From assembly GCA_944321005.1 (NCBI GenBank), contig CALUJT010000010.1:1-20012 (forward strand): 20,012 nt of DNA, read 5' to 3'. The notes below the pieces were generated by a model. It did no database searches. It was not told the DNA's origin and was given only the letters and a program-made list of their open reading frames with translations. A program made the position numbers and the translations under genes. Each line of letters begins with the position of its first letter. The first letter of the stretch is position 1. Origin of the DNA: an uncultured Atopobiaceae bacterium (GTDB lineage: Bacteria > Actinomycetota > Coriobacteriia > Coriobacteriales > Atopobiaceae). This document shows, piece by piece, positions 1 through 7,726 of the stretch.

Positions 1-263
1 CGCGGCATCTCGGCGGTGGAGACGGCCACGTTGACCGTCACGTAGACGCGCGTGCCCGCCAGGTGCGCCCGGCGGCGCGACGCGGCAAAGGACTCGTCGT
101 CGAAGTTGTGCGCGCCGCGACGGGCGTTGAAGTCGTTGCCCAGGCCGCAGTAGATGGCGTCCGCCCCCGCGGCGAGCGCCGCGTTGAAGGGCTCGGGGCC
201 GCCCGCCGGCGCCAGCAGCTCCGGCACGCCGTGGGCCTCGAGGAACGTGGTCCTTCTCGTCAT
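1..263 (-). CDS. U32-family peptidase, N-terminal part (runs off the window)
   Basis: The 87 visible residues read MTRRTTFLEAHGVPELLAPA and then GGPEPFNAALAAGADAIYCG, followed by LGNDFNARRGAHNF. This is the N-terminal signature of the U32 collagenase-like family (COG0826: a start of a TIM-like barrel with LLAPAG and GADAIYxG). Characterised members of the family include the rRNA and tRNA hydroxylation proteins RlhA and TrhP, so an RNA-modification role is as likely as proteolysis; the window does not decide between them. The start is ATG at 261-263, preceded on the minus strand by a GGAGGAGA ribosome binding site. The gene lies downstream of tyrS on the same strand, but a hairpin and a long inverted repeat fill the 142-bp gap, so it may have its own control. 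The C-terminal part lies outside the window. Confidence 0.8.
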   Translation of the reverse strand, partial: MTRRTTFLEAHGVPELLAPAGGPEPFNAALAAGADAIYCGLGNDFNARRGAHNFDDESFAASRRRAHLAGTRVYVTVNVAVSTAEMP

Positions 264-294
264 GGCCTTACCGTCTCCTCCGTACTTTGCAAAA

Positions 295-367
295 TAGTAC
301 GCACAGTTCCGTTTCACATCATATATCCGCAGTTGGGAAAATGGTGGTTCCGGAACTGTGCGTACTA
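295..367. repeat. 17-bp perfect inverted repeat with 39-nt spacer
   Basis: Positions 295-311 (TAGTACGCACAGTTCCG) and 351-367 are exact reverse complements. The 39 bases between them are AT-richer than the surroundings. The element lies between the end of tyrS and the start of the U32 gene, upstream of the latter's ribosome binding site. On the minus strand the second arm is followed by ATTTTGC. It could be a cis-acting operator pair, a leader hairpin of the U32 transcript, or a copy of an intergenic repeat family. Confidence 0.75.
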
Positions 368-380
368 ATCAGGTTACGCT

Positions 381-405
381 GGCAAGAAGGACGCCAAGCG
401 CGTCC
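381..405 (-). terminator. Probable rho-independent terminator of tyrS
   Basis: Directly after the tyrS stop codon, 389-394 (GGACGC) pairs with 400-405 (GCGTCC) around a 5-nt loop. On the minus strand the stem is followed by TTCTTGCC. The stem is short (6 bp) but its position immediately after the stop and the T-rich tail support it. Confidence 0.5.
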
Positions 406-1623
406 CTACACCAGGCGAGCCCAGCGCTTCTTGCCGGACTGGACCGTGGTCCCGGCGGAGAAGAGCGCGGCGTCCACGTTGTAGCACTTGGGCGCCACGG
501 CCTCGCCGTTGATCTTGACGCCGCCGCCGTCCACGAGGCGGCGCGCCTCGCCGGCGGACTTGGCGATGCCCACCTCCACGAGCAGCTTGCCCAGATAGAC
601 CTTGCCCTCGTCGTTGACCTCGGCCACGCTCACGGGAAACTCCGGCATGTCCTCGGGGGCCTCGGCGCGCTTGAACTGCGCGTCAAAGGCGTCGCTCGCC
701 GCGGCGCCCGCTCCCTCGCCGTGGTAGAGGTCCACGATGTTGGCGGCCAGCTCGCGCTTGAGCGCGTACGGGTCGGCGGTGCCGTCCGCGAAGGCGGCGT
801 CGATCGCGTCGAGCTTGTCCATGTCGGCGGTGGAGCACAGGCGCCAGTAGAGCGGCACCAGCTCGTCGGTGATGGACATGACCTTGCCGTACATGTCCGC
901 CGGCTCGTCGGTGAGGCCCACGTAGTTGCCGTAGCTCTTGGACATCTTCTTGTGGCCGTCGGTGCCCACCAGGAGCGGCATCGTGAGGGCCACCTGCGGC
1001 TCCATCCCCATGGCGCGCATGAGGTCGCGGCCGGCGAGGAGGTTGAAGATCTGGTCGTTGCCGCCCATCTCGAGGTCCGCCTTGATCACCACGGAGTCGT
1101 ACGCCTGCAGCACCGGGTAGATGAACTCGTGCAGGGCGATGGACTTGCCCTCGGCGTATCGGTTGTGGAAGTCCTCGCGCTCGAGGATGCGGGCCACGTT
1201 GAACTGGCTCATGAGCTTGAGCATCTCCGCCAGGTTGAGGCCCTTCAGCCAGTCGCCGTTGTGGACGATCGTGGTCTTCTCGGGGTCGAGGACCTTCATG
1301 GCCTGCTCGACGTAGGTCTTGGCGTTGGCCTCGACCTGCTCCTCGGTGAGGGGCGGACGGGTGGAGTCGCGGCCGGACGGGTCGCCGATGAGCGCGGTGC
1401 CGTTGCCGATGATGAGGGTCACGTTGTGGCCGAGGTCCTGGAACTGGCGCATCTTGCGCAGCGGCACGGCGTGGCCGAGGTGCAGGTCGGGGCTGGTGGG
1501 GTCCACGCCCAGCTTGATGTTGAGGGGCGTGCCCTTCTCGAGCTTCTTCTTGAGCTCGTCCAGCGGCACGATCTGCATGGTGCCGGACGTGATGACCTTG
1601 AGCTGTTCGTCAACGGGAAGCAA
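406..1623 (-). CDS. tyrS: Tyrosyl-tRNA synthetase
   Basis: This enzyme charges tRNA-Tyr with tyrosine in the cytoplasm (class I aminoacyl-tRNA synthetase). From the chosen start it is 405 residues, a normal length. The HIGH-type motif is HLGH at about 48-51, within DPTSPDLHLGH. The KMSKS loop is at about 226-230. A C-terminal S4 RNA-binding domain lies at about 341-405 and ends in SGKKRWARLV. I chose the TTG start at 1621-1623 because GGAGGA (1631-1636) sits 7 nt upstream of it. The in-frame ATG at 1636-1638 overlaps that ribosome binding site and has no good one of its own, and an ATG at 1675-1677 would add an uncharacteristic leader. The gene is transcribed away from the penicillin-binding protein gene. 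I looked for a T-box leader and did not find one. Confidence 0.96.
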   Translation of the reverse strand: MLPVDEQLKVITSGTMQIVPLDELKKKLEKGTPLNIKLGVDPTSPDLHLGHAVPLRKMRQFQDLGHNVTLIIGNGTALIGDPSGRDSTRPPLTEEQVEANAKTYVEQAMKVLDPEKTTIVHNGDWLKGLNLAEMLKLMSQFNVARILEREDFHNRYAEGKSIALHEFIYPVLQAYDSVVIKADLEMGGNDQIFNLLAGRDLMRAMGMEPQVALTMPLLVGTDGHKKMSKSYGNYVGLTDEPADMYGKVMSITDELVPLYWRLCSTADMDKLDAIDAAFADGTADPYALKRELAANIVDLYHGEGAGAAASDAFDAQFKRAEAPEDMPEFPVSVAEVNDEGKVYLGKLLVEVGIAKSAGEARRLVDGGGVKINGEAVAPKCYNVDAALFSAGTTVQSGKKRWARLV

Positions 1624-1636
1624 CGATCTCTCCTCC
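1621..1636 (-). promoter_or_regulatory. Ribosome binding site that points to a TTG start for tyrS
   Basis: GGAGGA at 1631-1636 (minus strand) followed by a 7-nt spacer and TTG at 1621-1623. The nearby ATG at 1636-1638 overlaps this sequence, so it is unlikely to be the true start. This reading rests on spacing alone. Confidence 0.55.
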
Positions 1637-1937
1637 ATAGGTTCTTCGCTTGGCCAAGCCGCCCGCCGGACGGCCATACGAGGTACTAGGATAGCGCAGC
1701 TGCCGGGCGTTCAGTCGCTGCGGAGACGATTCCCCACATCCAGAGCACGCCTAACCGCACCGTCTCCGGGCCACGCGGGAGGGACGGACCGGGAGCCGGG
1801 GAGAAGAGCGGGGCGGCAGCGGTCCCGCGGGCCACGTCCACGGTCTCAACACGTGGAGCCGCCCGCGCGGCGCAATCTGCCGGCACCACCTATAATGTTG
1901 GGCAGTTGTGGACCGATCTCCCAGACAGGAGGACCAG
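1624..1937. other. Divergent intergenic region between tyrS and the penicillin-binding protein gene
   Basis: About 310 bases with no supportable gene. Towards tyrS there is a weak -10-like TATCCT (minus, 1688-1693) without a convincing -35. Towards the penicillin-binding protein there is an excellent TATAAT at 1891-1896. The middle is GC-rich with no clear riboswitch or T-box motif. Open frames crossing it look like GC-bias artefacts. Confidence 0.6.
1891..1896 (+). promoter_or_regulatory. Candidate -10 box for the penicillin-binding protein gene
   Basis: A perfect TATAAT stands out in very GC-rich sequence 42 bp before the chosen ATG. No recognisable -35 hexamer lies 16-18 bp upstream (the sequence there is CGGCGC). 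Initiation about 7 nt downstream would leave a leader of about 35 nt containing AGGAGG at 1927-1932. Confidence 0.45.
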
Positions 1938-4283
1938 ATGGGGATCAGAACCCGCAGGGCCCATCAGCACTCCAGGACCCACTTCGTGGGCTTTGGCATA
2001 GCAGGCGTCTTCGGCTTCATCGCGCTTCTCGTGGTGACACTCGCGCTCTCCCTGGGGGGCGTTGTGAGCTCGTGGCTCGAGGACCTGCCCGACTACACCT
2101 CGGCCGACGCCTACCTCCTCGCCGAGCCCACGCGCGTCTATGACGCGGACGGCAACGAGATAGCCTCGTACTACCTGCAGAACCGTCGCTCCGTCACGCT
2201 CGACGAGGTCTCCGACTACGTGAAGAAGGGCGTGGTCGACACCGAGGACAAGCGCTTCTACGACCACAACGGCGTGGACCCGCAGGGCGTCCTGCGCGCG
2301 GTCTGGGGCCAGATCACCGGCTCGGGCGACGCCGGCGGCGGCTCCACCATCACGCAGCAGCTCGTGCGCAACACCGTCCTGTCCGACGAGCAGTTCGAAC
2401 AGTCGCTCAAGCGCAAGGTCCGCGAGGCCTACATCGCCATCCAGCTGGAGAAGGAGTACACGAAGGACCAGATCCTCAACATGTACCTCAACACCATCTT
2501 CTACGGCAACGGGGCATGGGGCATCGAGGCGGCCAGCATCACCTACTTCAACAAGCACGCGAGCGAGCTCACGCTTGCCGAGGCGGCCACCCTCGTGGGC
2601 CTGCCCAACGCGCCCTCCCTCTACGACCCCTTCCAGAACCCGGAGGCCTGCAAGGATCGCCGCAACCTCGTCCTCTACCGAATGCTCGAGGCCGGCACCA
2701 TCTCGCAGGAGGAGTACGACGCCGCCTGCGCCGAGGGCATCGTCCTCAACCCCGGCGAGCTGGGCGACTCCGTGGGCACCTACCCCTACTTCACGGACTA
2801 CGTGAGAAACCTCCTGCTCCAGGACTTCTCCTCCGAGACCATCATGCAGGGAGGCCTCAAGGTCTACACCACGCTCGACCCCACGCTCCAGGCCGCGGCG
2901 GAGGAGGCCGTGAACGAGCGGATCGCCTCCTCCAACGACCCCGACCTGCGCGGCGCCCTCGTCTCCGTGGACAACTCCAACGGCCACATCGTGGCCATGG
3001 TTGGAGGCCAGAGCTACGGCAACGACACCGCTGCGGGGCAGAACGTGATCAACCTCGCCACCAACGCGCGCCAGCCGGGCTCGAGCTTCAAGCCCATCAC
3101 GCTCACCGCGGCCATGCTCGAGGGCATGAGCCCAACGGTGCAGCTCTACGCCAACTCGCCGCTGCAAGCGACGCCCACCTGGCCCGTCCAGAACGTCGAC
3201 AACGCGCAGTACGGCATCATCTCGCTCGCCGAGGCGACGACGGTCTCCTCCAACGTCGCCTACGCGCAGGTGGTCCTCGCCATCGGACCCGAGAAGGTCG
3301 TCGACGCCGCGCACCTCATGGGCGTGGACTCCACCCTCAACCCCGTGAACTCCATCACGCTGGGCACCCAGGAGGCAACGCCTCTCGAGATGGCCGAGGT
3401 CTACTCCACCTTCGCCAACTGCGGCCTGCACCGCGACGCCATCGCGATCACGCGCATCGAGGACCGCAACGGCAACCTCGTCTACGAGCACCAGGACAGC
3501 GCCGAGCAGGTAGTGGACTCCGCCATCATGGCCGAGGTGACCGACATCCTCGAGACCGTCGTCTCCCGCGGATCCGCCTCCTACTACGTGGGCATCTACT
3601 TCACCGCGGACCAGCCCGTGGCGGGCAAGACCGGCACGACCGAGAACTACGGCGACCTCTGGTTCTGCGGCTACACCCCGCAGCTCACCACCACCGTCTG
3701 GACCGGCCATCTGAACGACAACTCCACGGTCTACTACCAGGGCAGCCACGGAACCACGCAGAACCTGCCGCAGCCCATCTGGACCGCGTACACGAACGCG
3801 GCCCTCGAGGGCGTGCCGCGCGAGGAGTTCCCCACCTCCGACCACGAGGCGACGTTCAAGTCCAACGACTCCTGGACCTTCGTGGGCACCGACAGGTACG
3901 TCAACAGCGACTGGTACGACGACGACTACAGCGACTGGAGCGACGACTCCGACGACGACTCCGAGCCCACCTACGAGGAGCCCGAGACCGGCACGCCCCT
4001 TGAGCCTACGACGCCCACCGTGCCCAACACCGGCGGCGGCACCGGTGACAGCGGAACGGGCGGGTCCGGCGGCACCGGAGGCACGGGCGGGTCCGGCGGC
4101 GGGTCCGGCGGCGACGTCAGCGGCGGCGGGTCCGGCGGCGGCACCGAATCCGGCGGCGGGTCCGGCGGCGGCACCAGCGGGTCCGGCGGTGACGGCACCG
4201 GCGGGTCCGGCGGCGGCACCGAATCCGACGGCAACGCCGGAACCGGCGAGTCCGGCGGCGGCGAGATGGCGCCCGCGGCATAG
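1938..4283 (+). CDS. Class A penicillin-binding protein (PBP1A-type transglycosylase/transpeptidase) with Gly/Ser-rich tail
   Basis: This protein polymerises lipid II into glycan strands and cross-links the peptides on the outer face of the membrane. It is 781 residues. A short basic cytoplasmic tail is followed by one membrane segment (about 16-42). The glycosyltransferase-51 domain carries TEDKRFYDHNGVD (catalytic Glu about 103) and GGGSTITQQLVRN (about 133-145). The transpeptidase domain has SSFK (active Ser 382), SSN (437-439) and KTGT (564-567). All catalytic motifs are intact. The end is unusual: an acidic stretch (about 658-680), a Pro/Thr-rich linker, and about 75 residues of Gly/Ser/Thr repeats. 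The ATG at 1938 has AGGAGG 5 nt upstream. A GTG at 1908 would start almost at the predicted transcription start and is disfavoured. A terminator follows at 4308-4344. Confidence 0.95.
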   Translation: MGIRTRRAHQHSRTHFVGFGIAGVFGFIALLVVTLALSLGGVVSSWLEDLPDYTSADAYLLAEPTRVYDADGNEIASYYLQNRRSVTLDEVSDYVKKGVVDTEDKRFYDHNGVDPQGVLRAVWGQITGSGDAGGGSTITQQLVRNTVLSDEQFEQSLKRKVREAYIAIQLEKEYTKDQILNMYLNTIFYGNGAWGIEAASITYFNKHASELTLAEAATLVGLPNAPSLYDPFQNPEACKDRRNLVLYRMLEAGTISQEEYDAACAEGIVLNPGELGDSVGTYPYFTDYVRNLLLQDFSSETIMQGGLKVYTTLDPTLQAAAEEAVNERIASSNDPDLRGALVSVDNSNGHIVAMVGGQSYGNDTAAGQNVINLATNARQPGSSFKPITLTAAMLEGMSPTVQLYANSPLQATPTWPVQNVDNAQYGIISLAEATTVSSNVAYAQVVLAIGPEKVVDAAHLMGVDSTLNPVNSITLGTQEATPLEMAEVYSTFANCGLHRDAIAITRIEDRNGNLVYEHQDSAEQVVDSAIMAEVTDILETVVSRGSASYYVGIYFTADQPVAGKTGTTENYGDLWFCGYTPQLTTTVWTGHLNDNSTVYYQGSHGTTQNLPQPIWTAYTNAALEGVPREEFPTSDHEATFKSNDSWTFVGTDRYVNSDWYDDDYSDWSDDSDDDSEPTYEEPETGTPLEPTTPTVPNTGGGTGDSGTGGSGGTGGTGGSGGGSGGDVSGGGSGGGTESGGGSGGGTSGSGGDGTGGSGGGTESDGNAGTGESGGGEMAPAA
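4020..4262 (+). repeat. Imperfect in-frame repeat coding the Gly/Ser tail
   Basis: Near-identical GC-rich units built on GCGGGTCCGGCGG recur about seven times and encode GGSGG-type blocks, interspersed with GGTES and GGTSG variants. The reading frame is kept throughout. Repeats of this kind commonly vary in copy number between strains, and assembly errors are possible here. Confidence 0.8.
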
Positions 4284-4307
4284 GCGCTTGCCCTGACAGG
4301 CACCCAC

Positions 4308-4344
4308 GGGGAGGGGACGGGGACGTCCCCTCCCCTCTTCTTTG
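4308..4344 (+). terminator. Rho-independent terminator after the penicillin-binding protein gene
   Basis: GGGGAGGGGACG (4308-4319) pairs perfectly with 4324-4335 around a GGGA loop and is followed by TCTTCTTT. It lies 25 bp after the stop codon. The stem is 12 bp and GC-rich. Confidence 0.75.
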
Positions 4345-4503
4345 GCAAGGGCCCCGCGACCTTCTCGCCCGGCGGCGCGCCCCGCTCCCCGAAAAGGTAC
4401 AACGTACGGAAGAGGCAAGTGCCCCCAGCTGCCGTATCATGCGTAACAGGACTGTGCACCGAGCCCGACGGCTCACCACCACATACGCACCTACGGAGGG
4501 ACC

Positions 4504-5664
4504 ATGTCATACCAGGACCAGGGAAGGCGCCCGCGCTCGGGCTCCTCAAGGACGGCGGGATCTTCCTCGCGCCAGTACACGGGCGGCGCACGGGCTCGAG
4601 TCCCCAGCAGCGGCGTCTATCACGGTCCCACCGGTACCCGCACGCGCCCCAAGTCGAGCCTCAGGGGCAGCGGAGGGCGGGGCGGCTATCCCCTTCGCTC
4701 GCGCAGCATCAACTTCCAGGGCAACCGCAACAGGATCTTGGGCCTCGACCGCAGGCTCGTCATCCTGGGCGCGCTCGCCATCGTTCTTCTCGTCCTCGTG
4801 ATCGTGGGGGTCTCGACCTGCGTGCGCAGCTGCTCTGGAGGCGACGGCTCCGGCACCCAGACGGGACAGGGTGACGTGCGCGTGGCGGCCGGCCTCCCCG
4901 AGGAGCTCGCGACGGCCTTCACCGACGAGCTCAACCGGAGCGACAAGCTCGCCAGCATCGCCGCCAATGCCGACAAGTACGGCGACCAGGGCCTCCTCGA
5001 GCTTGCCCTCAGCGTGCCCGAGGCGATCGACTTCGTGGCCGCCTACCCCACCACCGAGAAGACCGCCCAGCCCTACGAGGACGCCGTGACCAAGGGCACG
5101 GCCCCGCAGCTCTGGTGCTGGGACGCCCGCTGGGGCAACGTGGACTACGCGGGGCGCGCGCTCGCCCTCACCGGCTCCGGGCCCACCGCCCTCTCGATGG
5201 CCTACATGGGCCTCACCGGCGCCACGGACCAGACCCCCGCGGACATAGCCCAGGCTGCGACCGAGGCGCAGGCCGCCACCGGCGACTCGGCCATGACCGC
5301 TGAGTTCCTCGTCTCCGAGTCCGAGAAGCTCGGGCTCAGGTGCGAGTCGTTCGCCTCCAACGCCGACAACCTCGCCCAGATGCTCGACTCCGGGACCTAC
5401 GTCCTCATGGAGACCAAGGCCGGCTCGCTCACGAGCGCCGCGCACTGGATCCTCGTGACCACCGAGAACGAGGACGGCTCCATGCAGGTCTCCGACCCCA
5501 CCTCGCCCGCCGTGAGCGCCCACCCCTGGGCCCCCGCCACGCTGGCCTCGACCTGCACGGACTTCTACGTCCTCAGCGTCCCCGGCTCCGACGACGACAG
5601 CGCGGACGGCACGGACGACGGTGCCTCCGACTCCACCTCCGAGTCAGACACCTCCTACGAGTAG
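4504..5664 (+). CDS. Membrane-anchored C39/papain-fold protein, catalytic Cys replaced by Ser
   Basis: The protein is 386 residues. The N-terminus (1-80) is Arg/Ser/Gly-rich and basic, and a single membrane helix lies at about 84-105. An extracellular domain (about 125-360) follows, and the C-terminal tail (361-386) is rich in Asp and Ser. The domain resembles the peptidase C39-like family (C39_2): it has a WDARWGNVDYAG block (206-217), a GxGPTALSMAYMGLTG block (224-239), AAHWILVTT (His314) and VSDPTSPA (Asp331). The family norm is a Cys in the GCGPT position, which is the nucleophile; here codon 225 is TCC, Ser. A nearby Cys205 sits where the family usually has Gln. It may be a non-catalytic cell-wall or peptide-binding pseudoenzyme, or a Ser-dependent variant. 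It follows the penicillin-binding protein on the same strand beyond a terminator. The ATG has GGAGG just upstream. Function is inferred from fold only. Confidence 0.75.
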   Translation: MSYQDQGRRPRSGSSRTAGSSSRQYTGGARARVPSSGVYHGPTGTRTRPKSSLRGSGGRGGYPLRSRSINFQGNRNRILGLDRRLVILGALAIVLLVLVIVGVSTCVRSCSGGDGSGTQTGQGDVRVAAGLPEELATAFTDELNRSDKLASIAANADKYGDQGLLELALSVPEAIDFVAAYPTTEKTAQPYEDAVTKGTAPQLWCWDARWGNVDYAGRALALTGSGPTALSMAYMGLTGATDQTPADIAQAATEAQAATGDSAMTAEFLVSESEKLGLRCESFASNADNLAQMLDSGTYVLMETKAGSLTSAAHWILVTTENEDGSMQVSDPTSPAVSAHPWAPATLASTCTDFYVLSVPGSDDDSADGTDDGASDSTSESDTSYE

Positions 5665-5685
5665 AACCCGCTCCCATAGCGACGC

Positions 5686-5722
5686 AAGGGCCGAGAAGAA
5701 CATGGTTCTTCTCGGCCCCTTC
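5686..5722 (+). terminator. Strong terminator hairpin after the C39-fold gene
   Basis: GGGCCGAGAAGAAC (5688-5701) pairs perfectly with 5705-5718 around a 3-nt loop, flanked by AA and TT (one bulged C). It starts 23 bp after the stop codon. The T-tract is weak (TTCCCTCTCTC). Confidence 0.65.
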
Positions 5723-5755
5723 CCTCTCTCGGCAACAAGTAGCCGATCGACACGC

Positions 5756-5829
5756 GAGGGCCCCCGCGCTTCTCGGTCGGCGACTTCTGGGCGCAGCCCA
5801 GTGAGCCGACGAGAAGCGCGGGGGCCCTC
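5756..5829. repeat. Three-tier nested stem-loop between convergent genes
   Basis: A 20-bp perfect outer stem (5756-5775 with 5810-5829) continues, after one bulged G, into a 5-bp stem (5777-5781 with 5805-5809). Its loop holds a further 6-bp hairpin (CTGGGC, 5787-5792, with 5796-5801). It lies between the ends of the plus-strand C39-fold gene and the minus-strand phosphoglucomutase gene, so it may terminate either transcript, but no T-run follows on either strand. Confidence 0.75.
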
Positions 5830-5855
5830 AGCGCGCGTGAGAGCGAACTACGGCC

Positions 5856-7577
5856 CTACGACAGGATCTCCTTGCTCGCGGCCTCGAGCTTGGCGCGCAC
5901 GGCCTCGGACTCGGCGCGCGTGGCGCCCTTGGAGAAGAGGTACGCCTTGACCTTGGGCTCGGTGCCGGACGGACGGAAGATGACCTTGTTGTCGTCCTCG
6001 AGGCGGAACTCGATGACGTTGGCCGGCGGCAGGACCTGCGCCGCCTCCTTCTGCAGGCCGGAGACGCGCGGCATCTCGGGGCCGGTGGCGTAGTCGGTCA
6101 TGCCGAGGACCTTGTAGCCGGCGATTTCGGCGGGCGGGTTCTCGCGCAGGCCGGTCATGATGGCGGCCATCTTGTCGGCGCCGGCGGCGCCCGGGAAGGA
6201 CGCGTTGACGGTGCCGTTGAGGTAGTAGCCGTACTTCTGGTAGAGGGCGTCCATGGCCTCGTAGAGGTCCATGCCCTTCTCGGCGTAGTAGGAGGCCATC
6301 TCGACGCAGAGCATCGTGGCGACGATGGCGTCCTTGTCGCGGGCGTGCGTGCCCACGAGGTAGCCGTAGGACTCCTCGAAGCCCATAAGGAAGCGGTCCT
6401 CCTCGCCCTCGTCCTTGAGCTGGTCGATCTGGTCGCCGATGTACTTGAAGCCGGTGAGCACGCGCCTCATCTCAAAGCCCCAGTCGCGCGCGAGGGCGTC
6501 GGGCATGGAGGAGGAGACGATCGTGGAGACGGCGACCTTGGAGGCCACGTCCTCGCCGCGGTCGCGGGCCATCGTGGCGAGCCAGTCCATGAGCAGAACG
6601 CCCATCTCGTTGCCGGAGAGCAGCACGTAGTCGCCGTCGTGCGGGATGGCGGTGCCCATGCGGTCGGCATCGGGGTCGGTGGCCACGACGAGGTTGGGCT
6701 TGACCTCCTCGGCCAGCTTGAGGGCGAGCTCGAGGGCCTCGCGGAACTCGGGGTTGGGATAGGTGCAGGTGGGGAAGTTGCCGTCCGGGTTGGCCTGCTC
6801 GGGCACCACGGAGACCTTCTCGACGCCGATCTCCTTGAGGATGCGGGTCACGAGCTCCATGCCGGTGCCGTTGAGCGGGGTATAGACCACGGAGTAGTCG
6901 TCGGACGCCTTGAAGCCGGGGACGGAGACCTTCTTGATGTTCTCGATGAAGCCGTCGAGGACCTCCTCGGGGGTCCACTCGATGAGGCCCTTCTCGATGC
7001 CCTCGTCGAAGTCCATGATCTTGACGTTGAATGGGTCGGCCTTGGCGATGTTGGCCGAGATCTCAGCCGCGGCCTCGTCCGTGATCTGGCCGCCGTTGTC
7101 GTTGTAGACCTTGTAGCCGTTGTACGGCGCCGGGTTGTGGGAGGCCGTGAGCACGATGCCCGCAGAGGTGCCGAGGTGGCGCACCGCGAAGGACAGCGTG
7201 GGGACGGGCTCGATGCGCGGGTACACGTAGACGTGCACGCCGTTGGCCGCGAGCACGCCGGCGGCGACCTTCTGGAAGTCCTCGCCCTTGTTGCGCGAGT
7301 CGCGCGCGAGGGCGAGCGTCGGGTTCTCGTAGTGCGCGTTCAGGTAGTCCGCGACGCCCTGGGTGGCCTGCGCGACCACGTAGACGTTCATGCGGTTGGT
7401 GCCCACGCCCAGCGTGCCGCGCAGGCCCGCGGTACCAAAGGCGAGGTCGCGATAGAAGGCGTCGAAGAGCTTGTCCTCGTTGCCCTCCTTCGTGAGCTCG
7501 GCGAGCTCGGCCGCGAGGTCGGGCTCCTTGACGTTGTCCTGCCAGGTCTTGACCGTGGCCTCGATGCTAGCGTCCAT
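5856..7577 (-). CDS. pgcA: Phospho-sugar mutase (alpha-phosphoglucomutase type)
   Basis: This cytosolic enzyme interconverts glucose-1-phosphate and glucose-6-phosphate, linking glycolysis with nucleotide-sugar and cell-envelope synthesis. It has 573 residues, the length of the bacterial PgcA/PMM-PGM group. The active-site motif is LTASHNPAPYNGYKVY with the phosphorylated Ser at about 146. The magnesium loop DPDADR is at 301-306. The sugar-binding loop GFEESYGYLVG is at about 399-409, and the phosphate-binding loop FRPSGTEPKVKAY is at about 534-546. All four domains are complete. The ATG at 7575-7577 is preceded by GGGGGA at 7-8 nt. It lies 149 bp downstream of rlmKL on the same strand, separated by a hairpin. 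Phosphomannomutase activity is possible as well. Confidence 0.93.
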   Translation of the reverse strand: MDASIEATVKTWQDNVKEPDLAAELAELTKEGNEDKLFDAFYRDLAFGTAGLRGTLGVGTNRMNVYVVAQATQGVADYLNAHYENPTLALARDSRNKGEDFQKVAAGVLAANGVHVYVYPRIEPVPTLSFAVRHLGTSAGIVLTASHNPAPYNGYKVYNDNGGQITDEAAAEISANIAKADPFNVKIMDFDEGIEKGLIEWTPEEVLDGFIENIKKVSVPGFKASDDYSVVYTPLNGTGMELVTRILKEIGVEKVSVVPEQANPDGNFPTCTYPNPEFREALELALKLAEEVKPNLVVATDPDADRMGTAIPHDGDYVLLSGNEMGVLLMDWLATMARDRGEDVASKVAVSTIVSSSMPDALARDWGFEMRRVLTGFKYIGDQIDQLKDEGEEDRFLMGFEESYGYLVGTHARDKDAIVATMLCVEMASYYAEKGMDLYEAMDALYQKYGYYLNGTVNASFPGAAGADKMAAIMTGLRENPPAEIAGYKVLGMTDYATGPEMPRVSGLQKEAAQVLPPANVIEFRLEDDNKVIFRPSGTEPKVKAYLFSKGATRAESEAVRAKLEAASKEILS

Positions 7578-7651
7578 TGCGCGTTCCCCCAATTGCTCGG
7601 GGCGCGAGCCGTCGCCCGCGCCAAACTCACACGTATAGAGAAATACTACTA

Positions 7652-7687
7652 GCCCGCGCCGGCCGCTCGGCCGTCGCTTGCGCGGGC
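7652..7687 (-). terminator. Probable terminator of the rlmKL gene
   Basis: GCCCGCGC (7652-7659) pairs with 7680-7687, enclosing an inner CGGCCG/CGGCCG hairpin (7660-7665 with 7668-7673). On the minus strand it is followed by TAGTAGTATTTCTC, the most T-rich tail in this gap. It separates rlmKL from the phosphoglucomutase gene. Confidence 0.5.
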
Positions 7688-7726
7688 GGGCGCCGCATGC
7701 CGGCAGACGGAAGCGCACGCACGAGA

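Noticed and set aside
1640..1890. T-box leader upstream of tyrS
   Set aside because: CCGCGGGACCGC loosely recalls the T-box core, but AGGGTGGxACCGCG is not present and no specifier stem or terminator/antiterminator arrangement is seen.
1890..4418. Long open frames on the strand opposite the penicillin-binding protein gene
   Set aside because: Composition is Val/Gly/Ala/Arg-rich with no domain, as expected for the reverse of a GC-rich gene; similar shadows lie opposite rlmKL, kup and gltA.
7600..7640. CCAAACTCAC near 7620 as a third copy of the palindrome family
   Set aside because: Only a 10-base partial match and no inverted partner nearby.
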